Shown here in pieces: positions 1-5,557 of a stretch of DNA of 5,557 nt. Position numbers and translations under genes: made by a program. This stretch comes from Roseovarius sp. (GTDB lineage: Bacteria > Pseudomonadota > Alphaproteobacteria > Rhodobacterales > Rhodobacteraceae): positions 1 to 5,557 of the forward strand of contig JALQUE010000225.1 of the NCBI GenBank assembly GCA_023260815.1, read 5' to 3'. The notes under the pieces were generated by a model. The model did no database searches and was not told the origin of the DNA. It saw only the letters and a program-made list of their open reading frames with translations. The stretch's first letter is position 1, and each line of letters starts with the position of its first letter.

Positions 1-1506
1 CCGCCGCCAGACCACGTCCTCGGCGCTGCGGGCATATTCATGAGACATCATCCACAGCACTTCGCGCCCCGTCAGCGTGGCGCCGAAATCCGGCCCCAGA
101 TCCTCTGGCGTTTGCGCGTCACCCAGCATCACCGCCGCCTCGGTGCCATAGGCCCGGATCAATCGCCCGGCCCATAGGTCGTCCAGAAACGGATACGCCC
201 GGCGCAGATCGGCGGTCAACTGCGCCACACCGTCCACCGCGAAATCGCCCCCCGGCAGCGCCACACCCGCCGTCCACTCCCGGTCCGCGCCCTCAAAGAA
301 CGGCGCGATCTTGGCCATCGCCGCCTCTGCCAGCTTGCGATACGTCGTGATCTTGCCGCCAAAGACATTCAACAGCGGCGCGCCGCCCTTGTCTTCCAGC
401 GTCAGAACATAATCGCGCGTCGCCGCCGTGGCCGATTTGGCGCCGTCGTCATATAGCGGCCTGACCCCTGAATATGTCCAGACGATATCGTCCTGCGTCA
501 CCGGCGTCCGGAAATAATCCGAGGCGAACCGGCACAGATACTCGGCCTCTTCCGGGGTGCATTCAGGCGTGGCCGACACATCCGCATGCTCGGCATCCGT
601 GGTGCCGATCAGGGTGAAATCCGTCTCATAGGGAATCGCAAAGATGATGCGCCCGTCCTGCCCCTGAAAGAAATAACACTTGTCGTGGTCATACAGCTTG
701 CGGGTCACGATATGGCTGCCGCGCACCAGCCGCACCCCATCGCTCGAATTCTGGCGAAGGGTGTTCTGGATCACGTCCTTGACCCACGGCCCCCCCGCAT
801 TGACCAGCGCCCGCGCCCGCGTCTCGCGCGTCTCGCCCGTCGCGGTGTCCTCGGTCCGGATCAGCCACAGCCCGTCCTCGCGGCGCTCTGCCGACACAAC
901 CCGCGTCCGGGTCCGGATCACCGCGCCTCGGGCCTGTGCGTCGCGCGCATTGAGGATCACCAGCCGGCTGTCCTCGATCCAGCAGTCGGAATATTCGAAG
1001 GCGCGCGTGAACTTGTCCTTGAGGGGCCGGCCCGCCGGATCGGTGGCCAGATCGACGGTGCGCGTGCCCGGCAGGATCTCGCGGCCACCCAGATGATCAT
1101 AGAAAAACAGCCCCAGCCGGATCAGCCAGGCGGGCCGCCGCCCCTTCATCCACGGCATCACCATGTTCAGCAGCCGCGATGTCGGCGTCTCGCCCTCGAA
1201 CCGCATGTCGCGGTGATAGGGCAGCACGAACCGCATCGGCCAACTGATATGCGGCATCGCCCGCAGCAGCGTTTCCCGCTCGATCAGCGCTTCGCGCACC
1301 AGTCGGATTTCGAAATATTCAAGATAGCGCAATCCGCCATGAAACAGCTTGGTCGACGCCGAAGACGTGGCCGACGCCAGATCGTTCATCTCGGCAAGCT
1401 CGACACTCAGCCCCCGGCCCGCCGCATCGCGCGCGATCCCGCAGCCATTGATGCCGCCTCCGATCACGAACAGATCGACAATCGTGTCGCCTTGGACTGA
1501 TGGCAC
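1..1506 (-). CDS. glpD: Aerobic glycerol-3-phosphate dehydrogenase (FAD-dependent), C-terminus cut by window edge
   Basis: Oxidises sn-glycerol 3-phosphate to dihydroxyacetone phosphate at the cytoplasmic face of the inner membrane, passing electrons via FAD to ubiquinone. The 502 codons seen align from memory along almost all of E. coli GlpD (501 aa). An N-terminal FAD-binding fold carries VIGGGING (about residues 14-21), followed by the family block DLASATSSASTKLFHGGLRYLE spread over residues 42-63. Further on are RGSHIV (262-267), GTTD (301-304), WTYSGVRP (343-350) and FGGKITTYRKL (from about 382). The last visible residues are DVVWRR, which in E. coli GlpD lie about 30 residues before the end, so only a short tail is missing and no stop is seen. 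The start is a GTG at 1506-1504: no in-frame ATG precedes the FAD motif, and AGGGAGG lies 5 nt upstream. It is divergent from glpR across a region with probable GlpR boxes. Transport or glycerol kinase genes may follow outside the window, but that is not visible. Confidence 0.96.
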   Translation of the reverse strand, partial: MPSVQGDTIVDLFVIGGGINGCGIARDAAGRGLSVELAEMNDLASATSSASTKLFHGGLRYLEYFEIRLVREALIERETLLRAMPHISWPMRFVLPYHRDMRFEGETPTSRLLNMVMPWMKGRRPAWLIRLGLFFYDHLGGREILPGTRTVDLATDPAGRPLKDKFTRAFEYSDCWIEDSRLVILNARDAQARGAVIRTRTRVVSAERREDGLWLIRTEDTATGETRETRARALVNAGGPWVKDVIQNTLRQNSSDGVRLVRGSHIVTRKLYDHDKCYFFQGQDGRIIFAIPYETDFTLIGTTDAEHADVSATPECTPEEAEYLCRFASDYFRTPVTQDDIVWTYSGVRPLYDDGAKSATAATRDYVLTLEDKGGAPLLNVFGGKITTYRKLAEAAMAKIAPFFEGADREWTAGVALPGGDFAVDGVAQLTADLRRAYPFLDDLWAGRLIRAYGTEAAVMLGDAQTPEDLGPDFGATLTGREVLWMMSHEYARSAEDVVWRR

Positions 1507-1511
1507 CTGAG

Positions 1512-1518
1512 CCTCCCT
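1512..1518 (-). promoter_or_regulatory. Strong Shine-Dalgarno of glpD, fixing its GTG start
   Basis: On the minus strand AGGGAGG occupies 1518-1512 and is followed by a 5-nt spacer (CTCAG) and GTG at 1506-1504. There is no ATG in frame near the N-terminus, so this site is what supports the GTG start of glpD. Confidence 0.8.
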
Positions 1519-1570
1519 CTCTCATCGCCGAATGTGAGCGCAAACGAACCACAGAAGTCACAATCAAGTC

Positions 1571-1600
1571 AATCGCGAATGTTCGTTTGTTTTCGCTTGG
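1571..1600 (+). promoter_or_regulatory. Probable GlpR operator cluster A (glpD side)
   Basis: TCG occurs at 1573, 1583 and 1593, exactly one 10-bp helical step apart. The middle box AATGTTCGTT (1578-1587) fits all ten positions of the E. coli glp half-site WATKYTCGWW as I remember it; the next, TGTTTTCGCT (1588-1597), fits eight. The boxes are read on the plus strand and lie 65-95 bp upstream of the glpD start codon. The site is visible in the sequence; that GlpR binds it is inferred from family knowledge and position. Confidence 0.55.
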
Positions 1601-1611
1601 GTGTTTCACCC
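1599..1611. repeat. Perfect 5-bp inverted repeat with 3-nt centre
   Basis: GGGTG-TTT-CACCC is symmetrical around 1605 and directly abuts box cluster A. The symmetry does not extend further outward. It could be a separate regulator site or chance. No T-run follows on either strand, so it does not look like a terminator. Confidence 0.35.
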
Positions 1612-1680
1612 TGTTATTCCAAGACTTTCCTCCACATTTCGCACCCGCAGAAACCCGAAAACCCCTCAAAACCATCGCAT

Positions 1681-1740
1681 ATCGAACCGAATCGAACAGA
1701 AGACTTGAACTGCACCCTAAAACGAACATAATCGAAAACA
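1681..1740 (-). promoter_or_regulatory. Probable GlpR operator cluster B (glpR side)
   Basis: CGAA starts at 1683, 1693, 1723 and 1733, that is, two pairs 10 bp apart, with the pairs on the same 10-bp phase. The first pair forms a tandem repeat, ATCGAACCGA then ATCGAACAGA, identical at 9 of 10 positions. Read on the minus strand the boxes are TCGGTTCGAT, TCTGTTCGAT, TATGTTCGTT and TGTTTTCGAT; these fit 8, 9, 10 and 9 of 10 positions of the recalled E. coli half-site WATKYTCGWW. The second pair overlaps the predicted glpR -10, which would suit autorepression. The orientation is opposite to cluster A. Confidence 0.6.
1705..1732 (+). promoter_or_regulatory. Candidate sigma-70-type promoter of glpR
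   Basis: TTGAAC (1705-1710) and CATAAT (1727-1732) are separated by 16 bp. The -10 matches TATAAT at five of six positions and the -35 begins TTGA. A start of transcription near 1739-1740 would give a leader of about 35 nt before the glpR GTG. The -10 lies inside operator cluster B. No experimental support is available. Confidence 0.45.
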
Positions 1741-1774
1741 GGTTCCACCACGCCCAACAGCAGGCCGCGCCGTC

Positions 1775-2536
1775 GTGTCACAATCCTTTCGCCAACCTGA
1801 TATCCTCGAAATCGCCCGCGTCGAGGGCAAGGTGACGGTCGAAGATCTGGCCGAACGCTTCGATGTGACCGTTCAGACGATCCGCCGCGACCTGACCGAA
1901 TTGGCAAATGCCGGAAAACTCGAACGCGTGCATGGCGGCGCGATCCTGCCATCAGGTGTGACCAACATCCTCTACGAGGAACGCCGCCGCCTGAACGAAG
2001 ACGCCAAACAGGCCATCGGGCGGGCCTGCGCCGCGGCGATCCCCGACAGCGCATCGGTGTTTCTGGATATCGGCACCACAACCGAGGCCGTGGCCCGTGA
2101 ACTGCTCGATCATGACAACCTGATGGTGGTGACCAACAACATGAATGTGGCCAACACCCTGCTATCCAACAAAAGCTGTGAAATCGTGGTGGCCGGCGGC
2201 ACATTGCGCCGCGCCGACAACGGGCTGGTCGGCAACCTGACCGCCCGCACCATCGAGAATTTCAAATTCGATTACGCGATACTGGGGTGTTCCGCGCTTG
2301 ACGAAGATGGCGACCTGCTGGATTTCGACATTCAGGAAGTCGTCGTCGGACAGACCCTCCTGAAACGCTCCCGCGAGGTGTTTCTGGTGGCCGACCATTC
2401 GAAATTCAAACGCAGCGCGCCGGTGCGCATCGGGTCGCTGCGCGATATCGACCATATGTTCACCGACCGCCCCTTGCCCGGCAGCCTTGTGGAAAACTGC
2501 GCCGCTTGGGGCACCGCCGTCACCATCGCGGCCTGA
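1775..2536 (+). CDS. glpR: DeoR/GlpR-family transcriptional repressor, likely glycerol-3-phosphate regulon repressor
   Basis: Predicted cytoplasmic DNA-binding repressor of 253 aa, the usual DeoR-family length. An N-terminal winged helix-turn-helix (about 5-57) shows the family pattern: EGKVTVEDLAERF (17-29), TIRRDL (35-40), then AGKLERVHGGA (46-56). The C-terminal sugar-phosphate sensor domain (about 75-230) contains DIGTTTEAVA (98-107), VVTNNMNVA (118-126), GGTLRR (141-146) and ADHSKF (206-211). Family members release DNA when a phosphorylated sugar or polyol binds; here glycerol 3-phosphate is inferred from the divergent glpD. The GTG start at 1775 is chosen because the in-frame stop TAA at 1718-1720 leaves no earlier start codon and a later start would remove part of the HTH. 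The ribosome site is weak (AGCAGG at 1759-1764, 10-nt spacer). Probably autoregulated through the boxes at 1681-1740. Another DeoR specificity is possible, but the glpD pairing makes it unlikely. Confidence 0.92.
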   Translation: MSQSFRQPDILEIARVEGKVTVEDLAERFDVTVQTIRRDLTELANAGKLERVHGGAILPSGVTNILYEERRRLNEDAKQAIGRACAAAIPDSASVFLDIGTTTEAVARELLDHDNLMVVTNNMNVANTLLSNKSCEIVVAGGTLRRADNGLVGNLTARTIENFKFDYAILGCSALDEDGDLLDFDIQEVVVGQTLLKRSREVFLVADHSKFKRSAPVRIGSLRDIDHMFTDRPLPGSLVENCAAWGTAVTIAA

Positions 2537-2561
2537 CGGCCCCAACGTTCCGCGACCCAGC

Positions 2562-4055
2562 TTAGCTGCCGTAAACCTCGCACCAGCGTTCGATCAGCTT
2601 TTGTTGCAGGGTCTTTGACCTTGCGTTCCAACTGGCTGATCCGGGCGGGCGCCCGCCTGCGTTTCGGTCGATCCGGGCGCGGTTTGCCGTATTGGCCGAA
2701 AAAATCGCAAAGGCCATCTCGGTACCGTCAGGCGCGGTGATATAGCCCGCCAAAGAGCTTACGAAATACAGCGTGCCGGTCTTGGCCATCACCTTGATCG
2801 GATGCCCGCGATCCACCCGGCCATTGCCATCCCGCAACGGAAAATCCTTGAGGATCCGGTGCAGCGCGCCCTCGCTTCGCACCCGCACCAGCGCCCGCGC
2901 CATGGCATCCGCCGACAGGCGCGACCGCTCTCCCAGACCGGAATGATCCACCAGCGCGGCGCCCTCCATGCCCAGGTCACTGCGCGCCCAACGGCTCATT
3001 TCCCGCGCCGAAGCCGATAGCGACTGCGCACTCCCGGTGCGTTTGGCGGTTGCCGACATGCCGACAAGTTCCGCCGTCAGATTGTTGGAATATTTCAGCA
3101 TGTCGCGCAGCACGTCGGTCAGCGGCACGCTGCGATGCACCACCAGCGCCTCGCCTTCGGGCGCGCGTGTCAGGGCTCCGCCCGGCTTCAGAACGATCCC
3201 GTGCGAGCGTGCGAAACTTGCAAACACCTCGCCCGCATAGGCTTCGGGCTTGCGCACCGGCAACCAGCGCGCCCCGCCATTGCCAAGCGCGCCGCTGGCC
3301 ACCGTCCATGCGTCGTGATCGCCGCCATCACGGTAGGTATAGACCGGCCCCTCGCGCCGCGCGATCGCCATGCGGGCGATGGTCACCGCCGGACGATGCG
3401 CGCTCGATCGCGCGTCCATCGTCACGCTGTAGCCATTGCTGGCCCGTTTCCATTCGAAATGCACGCGGTTGAAATTCAGGCTCAGACCGGACACCGACGG
3501 GTTGTAGCCGACATGTTCGGGTTGGGTCGGGTCGATCACCCGCTCAAACGGCAGCGCACCGCCCCAGACCCGGAACGCCCCGCGCACTTCGCGCACGCCC
3601 TTGCGCTTCATCTCCGCCGCCATCGCCGCCAGCGCATCGGTGTCCAGCGTCGGATCGCCGCCGCCCGTCAGGATCAGATCACCCTTCAGAATGCCGTTCT
3701 CGACCGGCCCCGTCGCCAGAAGCCTCGTGCTGAACCGGAAATCGCCGCCCAATGTCTTCAGCGCATAGATCGCCGTGATCGCCTTTGTGACGCTGGCGGG
3801 TGGCTGCCCGTCATGGGCGCCCCGCCCCTCCAGGATAAGCCCGCTTTTCACATCCATCACGCTGAACGTGACGCGCCCGCCCAGATTGGCCGCATCGACC
3901 AGCGATTCCGCCCCGGTGGCCGTCCGTTGCGCGGCCTCTGTGGGACGCGCCTTGGGGCGCAGCGATATCGCGGGCGCGGTCGACCAGGCAGCCGACCCCA
4001 GACCACTCAGTGCGGCCCCAAGGAAAAATCGTCGCGAGAAAGGCTGTCTGCTCAT
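2562..4055 (-). CDS. dacB: D-alanyl-D-alanine carboxypeptidase/endopeptidase, PBP4 type (peptidase family S13)
   Basis: Low-molecular-mass penicillin-binding protein that trims the terminal D-Ala of peptidoglycan peptides and cuts D-Ala-mDAP crosslinks in the periplasm. The 497 aa compare with 477 in E. coli PBP4. All three serine-enzyme motifs are present: S88-V-T-K91 (nucleophile and general base), S323-N-N325 and K425-T-G-T. The large insert between motifs one and two, typical of class C PBPs, is retained. The N-terminus has a twin-arginine signal, SRRFFLGAA (7-15), a hydrophobic stretch to about 24 and a possible cleavage after A27-P-A29. The ATG at 4055-4053 places this signal correctly; its ribosome site is poor (only GGG just upstream). 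nadD lies 63 bp upstream on the same strand, so co-transcription is possible, though TTGATG/GATTGT (4115-4110 and 4092-4087, 17-bp spacer) is a weak candidate for its own promoter. It converges on glpR with 25 bp between stops. Confidence 0.94.
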   Translation of the reverse strand: MSRQPFSRRFFLGAALSGLGSAAWSTAPAISLRPKARPTEAAQRTATGAESLVDAANLGGRVTFSVMDVKSGLILEGRGAHDGQPPASVTKAITAIYALKTLGGDFRFSTRLLATGPVENGILKGDLILTGGGDPTLDTDALAAMAAEMKRKGVREVRGAFRVWGGALPFERVIDPTQPEHVGYNPSVSGLSLNFNRVHFEWKRASNGYSVTMDARSSAHRPAVTIARMAIARREGPVYTYRDGGDHDAWTVASGALGNGGARWLPVRKPEAYAGEVFASFARSHGIVLKPGGALTRAPEGEALVVHRSVPLTDVLRDMLKYSNNLTAELVGMSATAKRTGSAQSLSASAREMSRWARSDLGMEGAALVDHSGLGERSRLSADAMARALVRVRSEGALHRILKDFPLRDGNGRVDRGHPIKVMAKTGTLYFVSSLAGYITAPDGTEMAFAIFSANTANRARIDRNAGGRPPGSASWNARSKTLQQKLIERWCEVYGS

Positions 4056-4118
4056 GGCCCAAAACTAAGCCCCACAGCGCGTCGGGACAATCGAATTTCT
4101 TGGCGGCGACATCAATTT

Positions 4119-4727
4119 TCAGTCACCGCGCGGCCAGTCCCCCCGGCTCCGCAACCGCGTCGAGGACAGCGCGATCATCGGCACGTTCACAAAGCACCAC
4201 GCCGGCGCGTCGCGCATGCCCAGACACCGGCTCGCCCCGCCCGGCACGCGTGCGAAATCGTAGATCCGCGCGGCCTTGGACATGCGCGCCGAAATGCGCT
4301 GACCGGGCCGCGCAAGCACCCCCAGCGGGACCCGTCCCACGATGTCCTGCCAGTCCTGCCACTTGTCCAGCTGCGCCAGATTATCGGCCCCCATCAGCCA
4401 GACAAACCGCACACCAGGCCGCAGATCCTGCAACCGTCGCAGCGTCTCGGCGGTGTACCTGGTGTCCAGCTGCGCCTCGATATCCGTCACCGCGATGCGC
4501 GGATGGTCCACCAAGTCCGCGCACGCCGCCATCCGCCGCGCCAGCGGCGCCGGCCCATGCACCTTGAGCGGGTTGCCGGGACTGACCACCCACCACACCC
4601 GGTCCAGCCCGAACCGCTTGAGCGCCTCACGGCTGATATGCACATGCCCGGCATGAGGCGGATCGAAAGACCCGCCCAACAGCCCGATCACCTGCCCCGG
4701 ACGCGTCATCGGCAAATCAATCTTCAT
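4119..4727 (-). CDS. nadD: Nicotinate-nucleotide adenylyltransferase
   Basis: Cytoplasmic enzyme of NAD synthesis that joins nicotinate mononucleotide and ATP to make deamido-NAD and pyrophosphate. The product is 202 aa, a normal NadD length. It has the nucleotidyltransferase motif GGSFDPPHAGHVHI (18-31, with the two histidines of the HxGH-type motif at 25 and 28), the segment VSPGNPLK, FVWLMGADNL in the centre, and a C-terminal LSSTRLRSRGDW equivalent to the family ISSTxIR motif. I chose ATG 4727-4725 because the peptide MKIDLPMTRPG then resembles recalled Rhodobacterales NadD N-termini. However, its purine-rich ribosome site ends only 1 nt before the ATG. A GTG at 4790 would add 21 residues unlike the family, and the ATG at 4709 would remove six. 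It is followed by dacB on the same strand and is divergent from ettA. Confidence 0.94.
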   Translation of the reverse strand: MKIDLPMTRPGQVIGLLGGSFDPPHAGHVHISREALKRFGLDRVWWVVSPGNPLKVHGPAPLARRMAACADLVDHPRIAVTDIEAQLDTRYTAETLRRLQDLRPGVRFVWLMGADNLAQLDKWQDWQDIVGRVPLGVLARPGQRISARMSKAARIYDFARVPGGASRCLGMRDAPAWCFVNVPMIALSSTRLRSRGDWPRGD

Positions 4728-4728
4728 G

Positions 4729-4736
4729 CCTCCCTT
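4729..4736 (-). promoter_or_regulatory. Ribosome binding site of nadD with unusually short spacing
   Basis: Minus-strand AAGGGAGG (4736-4729) is followed by a single C and then ATG at 4727. If pairing uses AAGG rather than GGAGG the effective spacer is about 5 nt. If GGAGG pairs, the alternative ATG at 4709 is 19 nt away, which is too far, so the start at 4727 remains preferred. Confidence 0.55.
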
Positions 4737-4796
4737 TTGCCAGCCCCGCCTGCCGTGTCCAGAAGAAAAGCAGGCACGCCCTTGACGCACAGACGA

Positions 4797-4825
4797 TTGC
4801 GGCGGGCGTCCGGATTGACTAGATA
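4797..4825 (+). promoter_or_regulatory. Weak candidate promoter of ettA
   Basis: TTGCGG and TAGATA are spaced by 17 bp about 40 bp upstream of the ettA ATG. The -10 matches consensus at only three positions, so this is a suggestion based on spacing and position. An overlapping TTGACT at 4815-4820 is an alternative -35. Confidence 0.2.
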
Positions 4826-4854
4826 CGGGGCCAACACATCATCCATTCCATCCC

Positions 4855-4858
4855 GGAG
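4855..4858 (+). promoter_or_regulatory. Ribosome binding site of ettA
   Basis: GGAG with an 8-nt spacer before the ATG at 4867, supporting that start over the in-frame ATG at codon 10. Confidence 0.65.
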
Positions 4859-4866
4859 CAGTATTC

Positions 4867-5557
4867 ATGGCAGCCTATCAATACGTCTATCACATGCAGG
4901 GCGTCTCCAAGACCTACCCCGGTGGCAAGAAATGCTTCGAGAACATCCACCTCAGCTTCCTGCCCGGCGTGAAGATCGGCGTGGTCGGTGCGAACGGCGC
5001 CGGCAAATCCACCCTGATGCGGATCATGGCCGGGATCGACACCGACTATTCCGGCGAGGCGTGGTCGGCCGAAGGCGCCAAGGTCGGCTACCTCCCGCAG
5101 GAGCCCGAACTCGACCCCGCCCTCTCGGTCCGCGAAAACGTGATGCTCGGTGTCGCCGAAAAGAAGGCCAAGCTCGACCGGTTCAACGAACTGGCAATGA
5201 ACTACTCGGACGAGACCGCCGACGAGATGGCCACCCTTCAGGACGAGATCGACAGCCAGAACCTGTGGGATCTCGACGCCCAGATCGACGTCTCGATGGA
5301 GGCCCTGCGCTGCCCGCCCGACGATGCCGACGTGACCACGCTCTCGGGCGGTGAAAAGCGCCGCGTCGCGCTATGCAAACTGCTGCTCGAAGCGCCCGAC
5401 ATGCTGCTGCTGGACGAACCGACCAACCACCTAGACGCCGAAACCATCGCCTGGCTGCAACAGCACCTCATCGCCTACAAGGGCACCATCCTGATCGTCA
5501 CCCATGACCGCTATTTCCTCGACGATATCACCGGCTGGATCCTCGAACTGGACCGCG
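4867..5557 (+). CDS. ettA: Energy-dependent translational throttle protein EttA (ABC-F ATPase), 3' end cut by window edge
   Basis: ABC-F protein that binds the ribosomal E site and gates entry into elongation according to the ATP/ADP ratio. Only the first 230 codons of an expected 550 or so are inside the window. They cover the first ABC domain: Walker A GANGAGKST (41-49), Q-loop YLPQEP (about 75-80), the EttA arm insertion (about 95-140), signature LSGGEKRRVAL (159-169), Walker B LLLDEPTNHLD (180-190, catalytic E184) and the switch histidine THDRYFLD (212-219). The arm and wording follow E. coli EttA closely, which separates it from Uup and other ABC-F types. The ATG at 4867 has GGAG at 4855-4858 with an 8-nt spacer. 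There are no membrane segments, as expected. It is divergent from nadD; the second ABC domain lies beyond the window. Confidence 0.95.
   Translation, partial: MAAYQYVYHMQGVSKTYPGGKKCFENIHLSFLPGVKIGVVGANGAGKSTLMRIMAGIDTDYSGEAWSAEGAKVGYLPQEPELDPALSVRENVMLGVAEKKAKLDRFNELAMNYSDETADEMATLQDEIDSQNLWDLDAQIDVSMEALRCPPDDADVTTLSGGEKRRVALCKLLLEAPDMLLLDEPTNHLDAETIAWLQQHLIAYKGTILIVTHDRYFLDDITGWILELDR

Larger units (their letters stand above)
1507..1774. other. Divergent glpD-glpR control region
   Basis: A 268-bp gap between two divergently read GTG-start genes, visibly lower in GC than the flanking coding DNA. It holds two clusters of CGAA/TTCG boxes (1571-1600 and 1681-1740), a perfect interrupted palindrome (1599-1611), a candidate glpR promoter (1705-1732), and C/A-rich sequence with short A-runs at about 1651, 1659 and 1669, roughly 8-10 bp apart, which could bend the DNA. 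A TTGACT that could be a minus-strand -35 for glpD lies at 1572-1567, but no acceptable -10 follows at 16-18 bp. No gene is convincing here. Confidence 0.75.
4728..4866. other. Divergent nadD-ettA intergenic region
   Basis: 139 bp between start codons. It contains the nadD ribosome site, an inverted repeat GCCTGC (4748-4753) / GCAGGC (4770-4775) with a 16-nt centre that would lie in the nadD leader, and weak promoter-like hexamers toward ettA (TTGCGG 4797-4802, 17 bp, TAGATA 4820-4825; also TTGACT at 4815-4820). I see no convincing promoter for nadD and no small gene. Confidence 0.5.

Noticed and set aside
586..1500. A 304-codon open frame on the plus strand antisense to glpD.
   Set aside because: The opposite strand encodes GlpD with all family motifs; the plus product is rich in Arg, Pro and His and shows no recognisable domain.
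1539..1572. TTGACT (1572-1567) or TTGATT (1567-1562) as the -35 of glpD.
   Set aside because: The hexamers 17 bp downstream on the minus strand (GTTCGT and TTTGCG) do not resemble a -10, so the glpD promoter is left uncalled.
1614..2204. A 196-codon minus-strand frame over the start of glpR and the control region.
   Set aside because: It covers the glpR HTH on the opposite strand and has an unlikely composition rich in Arg, Cys and Trp; no plausible family.
2530..2541. GGCC-TGAC-GGCC as a terminator of glpR.
   Set aside because: The stem is only 4 bp, the half-site is self-complementary, and no T-run follows on either strand.
4728..4790. N-terminal extension of nadD from a GTG at 4790.
   Set aside because: The extra 21 residues have no counterpart in NadD proteins as I recall them, no ribosome site precedes the GTG, and the purine-rich site lies just before the ATG at 4727.
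3135..5354. A 739-codon open frame on the plus strand crossing dacB, nadD and the start of ettA.
   Set aside because: It is antisense to two well-supported genes and out of frame with ettA. Its product is an Arg/Pro/His-rich string with no motif, typical of a shadow frame in GC-rich DNA.
1..5557. Signs of a mobile element, defence cluster or novel accessory system.
   Set aside because: All five genes are recognisable metabolic or housekeeping genes with similar GC-rich codon use, and I saw no transposase, tRNA, integration repeat or spacer array.

Overview
The window reads as a piece of ordinary chromosome from a high-GC alphaproteobacterium, most likely a member of the Rhodobacterales (Roseobacter/Rhodobacter relatives). 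This rests on G/C-rich third codon positions and on protein wording that I recall from that group: the GlpR with its DHSKF segment, NadD with LDRVWWVVSPGNPLK, and EttA with an N-terminal extension. I could not run a search, so the order is an inference. There are five protein genes, two of them cut by the window edges. I see no RNA genes, mobile elements, CRISPR arrays or defence genes.

Left part (1-2536): a glycerol-3-phosphate catabolic module. glpD (aerobic FAD-linked glycerol-3-phosphate dehydrogenase) runs leftward from a GTG at 1506 and leaves the window a few tens of codons before its expected end. Divergent to it, a DeoR-family repressor closely resembling GlpR runs right (1775-2536), also from a GTG. 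The 268-bp gap between them is lower in GC than the genes. It holds two clusters of TTCG/CGAA boxes spaced exactly 10 bp apart. One cluster points one way near glpD and the other points the opposite way near glpR, where it overlaps a good candidate promoter. This is the most interesting non-coding structure in the window and is probably the GlpR operator system controlling both genes.

Middle and right part (2562-4727): dacB, a PBP4-type D-Ala-D-Ala carboxypeptidase/endopeptidase with a twin-arginine-type signal, lies tail to tail with glpR (25 bp between stop codons). Upstream of it on the same strand is nadD (nicotinate-nucleotide adenylyltransferase), 63 bp away, so the two may be co-transcribed.

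Right end (4867-5557): ettA, the ABC-F translational throttle, runs right, divergent from nadD across a 139-bp gap. Only its first nucleotide-binding domain is inside the window.

Overall these are metabolic and housekeeping genes. I found no evidence of a previously undescribed multi-gene system. The items worth a second look are the phased operator array, the Tat-like export signal on the PBP4 homologue, and the very tight ribosome binding site of nadD.
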